DNA from: Candidatus Aenigmatarchaeota archaeon
GTDB taxonomy: Archaea; Aenigmatarchaeota; Aenigmatarchaeia; QMZP01
DNA length: 12,144 nt
Reading direction: 5' to 3'
Assembly (NCBI GenBank): GCA_030666115.1
Contig: DAOUYM010000017.1
Coordinates: forward strand, 1 to 12,144
Part shown: piece by piece, positions 6,729 through 12,144 of the stretch
How the letters are laid out: every line of letters starts with the position of its first letter
How positions within the stretch are numbered: the first letter of the stretch is position 1
The notes under the pieces: generated by a model
What the model was told of the DNA's origin: nothing
Seen by the model: only the letters and a program-made list of their open reading frames with translations
Database searches by the model: none
Translations under genes and position numbers: made by a program

Positions 6729-7568
6729 ATGAAGATTACTTTTCTTGGGACATGTGGTGGAAGGGTAGCTGTGTTGAACCAGGCAAGGGCAAGTGGTGGA
6801 TGGATACTGGAAATGGATGAACAGAAAATATACATAGACCCTGGACCAGGAGCACTTGTCAGGGCAAACCAGTTCAGAGTCTCGCTAAGGAAGATAACTG
6901 GTGTTATTGTTTCCCACGCACACCCTGACCACTGCGCAGACGCTGAGATGATAGTGGTGGCTATGACTGATCTTATACATAAGAAAAAGGGAGTTATCAT
7001 AGGAAACATAAACTCTATCAAGGGTGGGGAAAACCATCGACCGGCATTCGCTCCCTACTACCTGAAGGCTGTAGAGAGATACGAGATTCTGGAACCTGAA
7101 AAATCCACAGAAATTGGTAAGATTAAGATAACAGGAACACCAACCAGACACGGAAAGGATGAGGAAGAATGCATAGATTTTGTTTTTGATGGCGAGAATA
7201 AGGTTGGGTACACGTCTGACGGGGAATACTTCGAGGGTATGGAGAATCATTTCAAGAACTGTGATGTAATGGTGATTAACTGCATGAGGCCCAGAAAAGA
7301 GACCTGGCCAACACATATGAACACTGAACAGGCAGCTGAACTGATATCCAAGGTCAAACCCAGGGTTGCTGTACTCAAACACTTCGGAATGAAGATGATC
7401 AGGGTAGGGCCAGAGAAGGAGGCAGCGTGGATAGAGAAACAGACCGGGATTAAAACGATAGCTGCCAGGGACGGTATGATTCTTGAAATAGAGAATAGGA
7501 AGATGGAAATCAGGCAGGCAGGAAAGGTTGATGAAAAGGCCAGCCTTAAGGGATTCTTTGAGAAGTGA
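6729..7568 (+). CDS. Metallo-beta-lactamase-fold hydrolase
   Basis: The 279-aa protein has the metallo-beta-lactamase fold. The start MKITFLGTCGG (1-11) is the typical first strand and Gly loop. SHAHPDH (62-68) is the HxHxDH metal motif. The remaining ligands are probably H141 (TPTRHGK), D164 (YTSDGEYF) and H218 (LKHFG), so a two-metal (zinc-like) site appears complete. THMNTEQAAELI (195-206) matches the usual helix of RNase Z-like and related hydrolases. The exact substrate cannot be read: the family includes RNase Z, phosphodiesterases such as PhnP and other hydrolases. The gene begins 10 bp after the cysS stop, and GAGG around that stop (6716-6719) may serve as ribosome binding site, so co-transcription with cysS is likely. 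A role in RNA metabolism would fit that position but is inference. It ends 4 bp from a convergent gene. Confidence 0.85.
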   Translation: MKITFLGTCGGRVAVLNQARASGGWILEMDEQKIYIDPGPGALVRANQFRVSLRKITGVIVSHAHPDHCADAEMIVVAMTDLIHKKKGVIIGNINSIKGGENHRPAFAPYYLKAVERYEILEPEKSTEIGKIKITGTPTRHGKDEEECIDFVFDGENKVGYTSDGEYFEGMENHFKNCDVMVINCMRPRKETWPTHMNTEQAAELISKVKPRVAVLKHFGMKMIRVGPEKEAAWIEKQTGIKTIAARDGMILEIENRKMEIRQAGKVDEKASLKGFFEK

Positions 7569-7572
7569 GAAA

Positions 7573-9957
7573 TTACATCGGGATCTTGCCCTTTATCTCC
7601 AGGATTATCAGTGTTACTATGATGCCTATCACGATAAAGGCCAGGATTATCCAGGGCAGTGGGTATTCACATGCAACAGAGCAGTCACCGCCACAGTCCA
7701 CGCCTTCCTCGTTGAGGTCCCAGATTTCGTTCTTGCAGGTCAGGGCAGTGTTGCATCTTTCATCAGTCTCCCCGTCGCAGTCGTCGTCCAGGCTGTTGTA
7801 ACAGATCTCTCCACCAGGATTCGGTTTAACCGCACCTGTGCACTCGGTTTCCCAGTATCCATCCTGGCTGCATTTCTGTATCCCTGGTTTACATATTCCC
7901 CTGTCCTCGCCACAGAATCTGGTCTCTCCCTGGATGCACCTGCACACCATCTCATCTATCTCCTTATCGCAGTCGTCATCTATCCCGTTGCACACCTCTG
8001 CCTTGGGCTTGTTACCATCAAAACATCCGCACTTGGTCTCCTCCACTGAACCCCCGCCAAAGACATTATCTATCACCCCGTCGCAGTCGTCATCAGCATA
8101 CCTGGGAAGCTGGTTAAGCGCGAGGTTGCAGGTTTCTTCTCTCGGAATCCTGGCTCCCTTGCATGGACCCCACTCACCGTCTATACATTCCCTCTCCCCT
8201 GAGGTGCAGAATCCTATGTTCTTGCTGCATGGTTTGGTGGTCCCCTCATCACACCTCCAGACACAACCCTCTGTGCTTGTTCCGTTGATGATGTCGTACA
8301 TCTCATCCACTTCCCCGTCGCAGTCGTCATCCTTTCCGTTGAGGCATCTCTCCTCCAGGTCACCTGGCATGTAGGTTGCGCTGCAGGTGACGTTCGTTCC
8401 GTCTTTTGTGCATGCGCATGTCCCCTCGCAAACACTACCAGTCCAGTCGTTACACGGCTCGCCTATCACGCACTCGAAATCCCTGCCATAGAAATCCTCG
8501 TCAACCTCTCCGTTGCAGTCGTTATCCTTACCGTCGCATATCTCGTCCTGGTCGGGGTTTACGTCAGGGTCAGTGTCATTGCAGTCCCCGCCGCCCTCGC
8601 AGTACCCGTCCTCATCAGCATCATCACACACGTAGAAGGTATGGGAATCCGAATCCAGCTCCTCCCCGCCTGAAGCCAGGCTCACCATAAGGATATGGCT
8701 GTCCTGGACAACCGGAACCGCTACGTAATCCTGAAGCCCTATGGTATGTTCCTGGTTGTCTGTCAGGTCCTGTGTGGTTGAGGTTCCTGTAACAGTAAGG
8801 GTGGGTTCATCAAACGTCACTGTAATTGCATCATCCGGATCAATGTATTCCTCTATTGTGTACTGGCTGACTATCTGATTACAGTTGCAGTCTGAACAGC
8901 ATGCCGGATACCCAAGGAATGACTTTAGTTCCTGCTGGTTCCATGCCTTCTGGTACGGGTCACCGTAACTGGCACTGTTCCCGGCAGAGGTCCTGCTCTT
9001 TGTCCAGTCATCGCTTATGTCTTCCTTGTGGTCAGTGTAGGCACAGGCAAGCGGACCGTTCGGCGGCAGATAGACCACGTAGTAGCTTGCCTCGTAGTCG
9101 TAGCTGTTGATTCTTATCATTCCTGATTCACCATGCCACTCAACATCTCCAAGACTCTCTCTCTGGTACACGTCGTTCCTGTAGATACCGCCATGGTCCC
9201 ATCCCCCCGGACCGCCATACGCCCTGAATCCTGACTCAAGGCTTCCGCCATCAAAAACGTGGATGTAGCAGATAATGTTAGATGTTCCGGATATGCCAAT
9301 ACACTCGCTGTCGACGTCTATCTCCCTGAATATCCATCCGTTCTCATCCACAAACAAGTCATCATAGAAACCACCACCGCACACGTTCCTCATGGTTATC
9401 TCAACATTCGCCCCAACCGGATCAGTTACAGTGTTCACTGTTGCTGACCAGCTCTCGTTTTCCTTGCAGTTGTCTGGCGGGACAGAAATGGTCTTGCTGC
9501 CATTCCGGATGAACTTGAGTTTATCTGCTGCGTTTATGATCTCCTCTGTCTTGGTCCAGATCTCTGATGACCAGAACTGACTGCATCCGGTTCCACTGTA
9601 ACCAACTACCTGCATACTGTAATCAAAGGTCACGTCAGGGTATTGCTCCCAGTCGTTCCTTCCATCAGCTGTGATGTTGTAGCTGAAGCTGTGGGATTTG
9701 TAGGTGTAGGAATTCTGGTCGATTATAAGGGAGAGGTCTATGGCCCGTTCGAGTTTGTCGTCTATGTAGATCTCCAGTTCAGATCCGTCAGGTATGTAAT
9801 CGTCATGGTTTATGTTCACTTCTATGTTAAGACCTTCGTAAGGGGAGTGGTATATCCTTGAATCAGATATCTCAACCACTATCGCTCCTGCAGCCACATG
9901 TGCCATAAAAGCTAGCCCGATTATTATAAAAGCGAGAGCGTGCAGTTTACTTGGCAT
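7573..9957 (-). CDS. Secreted, membrane-anchored protein with MopE-like metal-binding repeats
   Basis: The 794-aa protein begins with a signal peptide (hydrophobic 7-24, MPSKLHAL start) and ends with a single membrane helix (about 767-786) and a short basic tail, so most of it should lie outside the cell. Residues about 27-440 form a beta-rich, largely Asp/Asn/Tyr-rich region without a domain I can name. Residues 443-735 hold five copies of a MopE-like motif, centred on DNDCNGEVDED (478-488), DDDCDGEVDE (543-552), DDDCDGVID (622-630), DDDCDKEIDE (660-669) and DDDCDGETDE (724-733). Between them are CxxxxGxCxxGxxxC-type linkers, as at 577-599 and 682-706. DGxxxDxD-rich loops of this kind are thought to bind calcium or copper; disulfides would pair the cysteines. 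A last Cys-rich segment (741-763) precedes the anchor. The leaderless-type promoter is 27 nt upstream. Host, surface or metal interaction is inference. Confidence 0.85.
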   Translation of the reverse strand: MPSKLHALAFIIIGLAFMAHVAAGAIVVEISDSRIYHSPYEGLNIEVNINHDDYIPDGSELEIYIDDKLERAIDLSLIIDQNSYTYKSHSFSYNITADGRNDWEQYPDVTFDYSMQVVGYSGTGCSQFWSSEIWTKTEEIINAADKLKFIRNGSKTISVPPDNCKENESWSATVNTVTDPVGANVEITMRNVCGGGFYDDLFVDENGWIFREIDVDSECIGISGTSNIICYIHVFDGGSLESGFRAYGGPGGWDHGGIYRNDVYQRESLGDVEWHGESGMIRINSYDYEASYYVVYLPPNGPLACAYTDHKEDISDDWTKSRTSAGNSASYGDPYQKAWNQQELKSFLGYPACCSDCNCNQIVSQYTIEEYIDPDDAITVTFDEPTLTVTGTSTTQDLTDNQEHTIGLQDYVAVPVVQDSHILMVSLASGGEELDSDSHTFYVCDDADEDGYCEGGGDCNDTDPDVNPDQDEICDGKDNDCNGEVDEDFYGRDFECVIGEPCNDWTGSVCEGTCACTKDGTNVTCSATYMPGDLEERCLNGKDDDCDGEVDEMYDIINGTSTEGCVWRCDEGTTKPCSKNIGFCTSGERECIDGEWGPCKGARIPREETCNLALNQLPRYADDDCDGVIDNVFGGGSVEETKCGCFDGNKPKAEVCNGIDDDCDKEIDEMVCRCIQGETRFCGEDRGICKPGIQKCSQDGYWETECTGAVKPNPGGEICYNSLDDDCDGETDERCNTALTCKNEIWDLNEEGVDCGGDCSVACEYPLPWIILAFIVIGIIVTLIILEIKGKIPM
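7675..8640 (-). repeat. Coding repeats: five MopE-like motifs
   Basis: The recurrent DNA words GTCGCAGTCGTC and close variants on the + strand at about 7773, 7969, 8080, 8319 and 8513 encode the DDDCDG cores of the five protein motifs. Spacing is irregular and the flanks diverge, so this is an ancient protein-level repeat, not a DNA array. Degenerate copies may be prone to recombination. Confidence 0.75.
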
Positions 9958-9979
9958 AATTATAGTTTTGTTTCACTTG

Positions 9980-9989
9980 TTTATATTAA
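9980..9989 (-). promoter_or_regulatory. TATA-like box of the MopE-like gene
   Basis: On the - strand this reads ATTAATATAA, centred about 27 nt before the ATG at 9957, so the message is probably leaderless. It lies in the A/T-rich 76-bp gap that also serves ribK in the other direction. Confidence 0.45.
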
Positions 9990-9995
9990 TCATAA

Positions 9996-10008
9996 TATTA
10001 ATCATAAA
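9996..10008 (+). promoter_or_regulatory. TATA-like box of ribK
   Basis: TATTAATCATAAA is A/T-rich and centred about 30 nt before the ATG at 10034, so transcription could start close to the start codon. The whole gap is A/T-rich, so the exact box is uncertain. Confidence 0.35.
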
Positions 10009-10033
10009 GAGCACTACTTGTTATGATGATGTT

Positions 10034-10459
10034 ATGATTATCCTTGGTCATGTTGTTTCAGGAAAGATGATGGGAAAGATCTTCCTCAGCCAGGAAGGTT
10101 ACGTCAAGCGGATAAAGGAGAGTCTCGGATTCAATCCCTGGCCAGGAACACTGAACATCAAACTGGAACCAAAAAGCCAGCTCAAGAAAAGAGATGATCT
10201 GGAGAAGATCGATTCAATAAGGATAAAGGGATTCGAAACCGAGGGCAAGTTCTTTGGTGGTCTGAGATGTTATCCATGCAAAGTGAGAAGCCTGAAGATC
10301 AAGGACAGCTGGAACGCAGGGACTGATGGTGTGGTTATTGTTCCTGATAAGACCCGTCATCTCCCTGACATAATCGAGATAATCTCTCCTGTGAACATCA
10401 GGGAATCGCTTTCCCTCAAGAACAAGGATATCGTCAGCGCTGAACTGGTCTGGAAATAG
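10034..10459 (+). CDS. ribK: CTP-dependent riboflavin kinase
   Basis: Archaeal RibK phosphorylates riboflavin to FMN using CTP, in the cytoplasm. The 141-aa product matches the family length (about 130-140 aa) and its order of motifs. GHVVSG (5-10) is followed by a Gly-poor loop and IFLS, then LGFNPWPGTLNIKL (the riboflavin-kinase LGF.PYPGTLN signature). Next come GFETEGKFFGGLRCYPC, then GVVIVPDKTRH, and near the end IIEIISPVNIRESLSLKNKD, the equivalent of the conserved EIIAP..LRE..LKDGD end. The start is ATG 10034; a longer in-frame ATG at 9968 would add a hydrophobic leader that cannot belong to this soluble enzyme and would start inside the promoter region. Odd point: the loop after VVSG reads KMMGK where relatives I recall have a GEG-type loop, so nucleotide contacts may differ. 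The gene is divergent from the MopE-like gene and has no riboflavin-synthesis neighbours. Confidence 0.88.
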   Translation: MIILGHVVSGKMMGKIFLSQEGYVKRIKESLGFNPWPGTLNIKLEPKSQLKKRDDLEKIDSIRIKGFETEGKFFGGLRCYPCKVRSLKIKDSWNAGTDGVVIVPDKTRHLPDIIEIISPVNIRESLSLKNKDIVSAELVWK

Positions 10460-10487
10460 ATCACTAGACAGCATTAGACCGCATTAA

Positions 10488-10562
10488 TCTTTTTAATAGC
10501 GTAGTATTCACTATAATCAGGTTTAATCACCTACGTTTCAGGATATAACACTGTTATATTTT
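10488..10562 (+). promoter_or_regulatory. Promoter region of the Lhr-type helicase
   Basis: Two A/T-rich candidates are visible. TCTTTTTAATA at 10488-10498 resembles the box before the GluRS-like gene, although its T-run could instead end the ribK transcript. GTTATATTTT at 10553-10562 would place the transcription start near 10580-10585, giving a leader of about 20 nt. The second is nearer to the start codon and more likely to be used. Confidence 0.35.
10543..10559. promoter_or_regulatory. Perfect 7-bp inverted repeat overlapping the promoter
   Basis: ATATAAC and GTTATAT face each other around a 3-nt centre (ACT). The right arm overlaps the probable TATA-like element of the helicase gene. 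It could be a site for a dimeric regulator or simply an A/T-rich coincidence. Confidence 0.3.
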
Positions 10563-10603
10563 GGTGATATGATGCGTGGTGTGGTGTGTGATCTGGTGAT
10601 GAT

Positions 10604-12144
10604 ATGGAAGAAAATAAAACAGAGAACGTGGAGAGTACGGAGAACGCGAACGGATTGAACGTATTCGGGCAGCTGGAACCAGAACTCAGGAAGATAGTGG
10701 GGAAACGGTTCAGGAAACCCACACCCATCCAGGCAGAAGTGATCCCGCACGCCCTCCAGAGAAAGAACATGATGGTCATATCCGAGACAGGATCAGGGAA
10801 GACTGAGGCATGCCTGCTTCCCATCTTTGACCTGTGGATAAAGGACAAGCCCAGTGCCATCTCGATCCTCTACATAACCCCCCTCAAGAGCCTTAACAGG
10901 GATCTTCTGAAGAGGATTCTTTGGTGGTCAAGGAAACTTGATTTTGATGTTTCTGTGAGGCACGGGGATACCAGCACGTACGAGAGGAAGATGCAGTCCG
11001 AGAACCCCCCTGACATGCTCATCTCGACCCCGGAAACCCTGCAGGCTGTGCTGACAGGAAAGATAATGAGGGAACATCTCAAGAACATCCGGTACATCGT
11101 GATAGATGAGGTACATGAGCTGGTTCCGAGCAAAAGGGGACTTCAGCTGACTGTTGGACTGGAGAGGCTGAAGGAGCTCGTTAGGGGCGGGGGTGGGAAG
11201 GATCCGCAGATGATAACCCTTTCAGCCACGGTTGGATCACCTGAAAGGATAGTGGACTTCTTCTCCCTTAAGTCATCCAACAGGGAGGATGGAAAAGGGA
11301 ATGGGTATGAGATGGTTAATGTTGTGAAGACCAAGAAGACTGATATCCGGGTGGAGTGCCCGAAACCAGACAAGGATGACATCAGGCAATCATCCGACAT
11401 ATTCACCAGCCCTGAAATCGCTGCGAGGCTGAGAAGGATAAGGGACCTGATAAAGCAGAAGGAATCCGTCCTTACGTTTACGAACACCAGGGAATTTGCA
11501 GAGGTTCTGTCATCCAGGATGAAGATGCTCGACAGGGGGCTTCCTATCGAGACGCATCATTCATCACTCTCCAAGGACGTGAGGATAAACGCTGAAAAGG
11601 ATTTCAGGGACGGCAACCTCAAGACCCTGATCTGCACATCCAGCCTGGAGCTTGGGATAGATATCGGGCTGATAGATTCTGTTATCCAGTACCAGTCTCC
11701 GAGACAGGTGGCCAAGTTCCTGCAGAGGATAGGAAGATCAGGACACACCATGAACAGGATATCAGACGGTATCATAATATCCAGTGATCCGGATGATTGT
11801 TTCGAGTCATCTGTGATAGCCAGGCACGCGCTTGAGGGAAAGATTGAACCCACACTCGTCTATGGCAGTGCATGGGATGTGCTTGCGCACCAGGTGGTGG
11901 GACTGACAATGGAGGAGTACAGCATCCCGATGGATAAAGTTTACGGGATAGTGAAGAAGGCGTATCCTTACAGGAACCTTAAGAAAGATGAGTTCTTTGA
12001 ACTGTGCAGCCTGATACAGAAACTGGGTTACATCTGGGTCGGGTCCAAGTTCGATGAGAACGTCCCGCTAAGGAGAAGGACCAAGGCCTTCGAGTACTAC
12101 TACCGTAACCTCTCAACAATCCCCAACATAAAGAACTACCAGAT
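10604..12144 (+). CDS. lhr: Lhr-family superfamily 2 helicase, N-terminal part (cut by window end)
   Basis: The 513 visible codons are in frame to the window edge. Lhr-type helicases are ATP-driven DNA or RNA-DNA unwinding enzymes linked to repair and found in archaea. Motifs in order: RKPTPIQ (38-43, Q-like), ETGSGKT (61-67, Walker A), TPLKSL (92-97), STPETL (141-146), IDEVHEL (167-173, Walker B), LSATVG (206-211), FTNTR (292-296), HHSSLSKDVR (318-327), TSSLELGIDIG (345-355) and SPRQVAKFLQRIGRSGH (365-381). The SSLELGID and QRIGRSGH forms mark Lhr rather than general DEAD-box proteins. The remaining residues to 513 enter the winged-helix and Lhr core region. The start is ATG 10604, the first start after the in-frame TGA at 10589, with GGTGAT 3 nt upstream. 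The first 20 residues are a polar, probably unfolded tail. Confidence 0.9.
   Translation, partial: MEENKTENVESTENANGLNVFGQLEPELRKIVGKRFRKPTPIQAEVIPHALQRKNMMVISETGSGKTEACLLPIFDLWIKDKPSAISILYITPLKSLNRDLLKRILWWSRKLDFDVSVRHGDTSTYERKMQSENPPDMLISTPETLQAVLTGKIMREHLKNIRYIVIDEVHELVPSKRGLQLTVGLERLKELVRGGGGKDPQMITLSATVGSPERIVDFFSLKSSNREDGKGNGYEMVNVVKTKKTDIRVECPKPDKDDIRQSSDIFTSPEIAARLRRIRDLIKQKESVLTFTNTREFAEVLSSRMKMLDRGLPIETHHSSLSKDVRINAEKDFRDGNLKTLICTSSLELGIDIGLIDSVIQYQSPRQVAKFLQRIGRSGHTMNRISDGIIISSDPDDCFESSVIARHALEGKIEPTLVYGSAWDVLAHQVVGLTMEEYSIPMDKVYGIVKKAYPYRNLKKDEFFELCSLIQKLGYIWVGSKFDENVPLRRRTKAFEYYYRNLSTIPNIKNYQ

Noticed and set aside
6185..7021. 278-aa - strand open frame
   Set aside because: It runs antisense across the cysS end and the hydrolase start, both of which have clear catalytic motifs. 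Its composition is that of a shadow frame.
7528..8374. Long + strand open frames opposite the MopE-like gene
   Set aside because: They are antisense shadows of the Asp/Cys repeats and the signature protein on - has a signal peptide, repeats and anchor in order.
7773..8525. Recurrent GTCGCAGTCGTC words considered as a CRISPR or regulatory repeat
   Set aside because: Spacing is irregular and each copy encodes the DDDCDG core of a protein motif in the same frame, so protein repetition explains it.
9968..10033. Hydrophobic N-terminal extension of RibK from ATG 9968
   Set aside because: It lies in the divergent promoter gap. RibK is a soluble enzyme whose family begins just before the GxVVSG strand, which matches ATG 10034.
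10471..10486. GCATTA direct repeat after ribK as an attachment site or terminator
   Set aside because: Six bases repeated at 10 bp are too short to support any claim, and no integrase or mobile gene is nearby.
1..12144. tRNA, rRNA, CRISPR or insertion sequence
   Set aside because: I looked through the gaps on both strands and saw no cloverleaf with a TTCGA-type loop, no regular repeat array and no transposase motif. The gaps are too short for most of these.

Overview
The window looks archaeal. Several genes have an A/T-rich TATA-like box centred about 24-30 nt before the start codon, which fits leaderless transcripts. Arg is mostly AGG and Ile often ATA. The proteins include an archaeal-type glutamyl-tRNA synthetase with the archaeal N-terminal helical domain, a CTP-dependent riboflavin kinase (an archaeal enzyme), an archaeal two-domain TadC/FlaJ-like secretion protein and an Lhr-type helicase. 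The mix of very compact spacing, short genes and a MopE-type metal-binding surface protein would suit a DPANN-like lineage. That last step is inference; no rRNA or other phylogenetic marker is present.

Layout. At 1-417 a small basic/acidic protein of 75 aa has its own promoter, a long leader, a strong Shine-Dalgarno and a hairpin/T-tract terminator. At 499-2178 lies a full-length GluRS-family protein on + in which both class I signature motifs (HIGH and KMSKS) are degraded. Converging on it at 2475-2187 (-) is a small cysteine-rich gene, not in any long ORF, that is split by a 2-nt length difference between two copies of a tandem repeat. Upstream of it on the - strand are a 740-aa double T2SSF-domain membrane protein with a His/Lys/Asp-rich tail (4750-2528) and an unrecognised 119-aa protein (5147-4788).

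A shared divergent promoter region (5148-5203) separates these from cysS (5204-6718, +), a normal cysteinyl-tRNA synthetase, which is closely followed by a metallo-beta-lactamase-fold hydrolase (6729-7568). Convergent to this pair, only 4 bp away, is a large secreted and membrane-anchored protein with five MopE-like Asp/Cys repeats (9957-7573, -). It is divergent from ribK (10034-10459, +). The right end holds the first 513 codons of an Lhr-family helicase (10604-12144, cut by the window end).

The genes do not form one pathway. The themes are translation (two class I tRNA synthetases, one apparently lacking its ATP-binding signatures), the cell surface or secretion (T2SSF protein and MopE-like protein), flavin cofactor synthesis, and nucleic-acid processing. 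I found no CRISPR array, tRNA, rRNA, insertion sequence or attachment site. The observations most worth following are the GluRS-like protein with degraded signatures, and the broken cysteine-rich gene whose frame is restored exactly by the 2 nt missing from one repeat copy.
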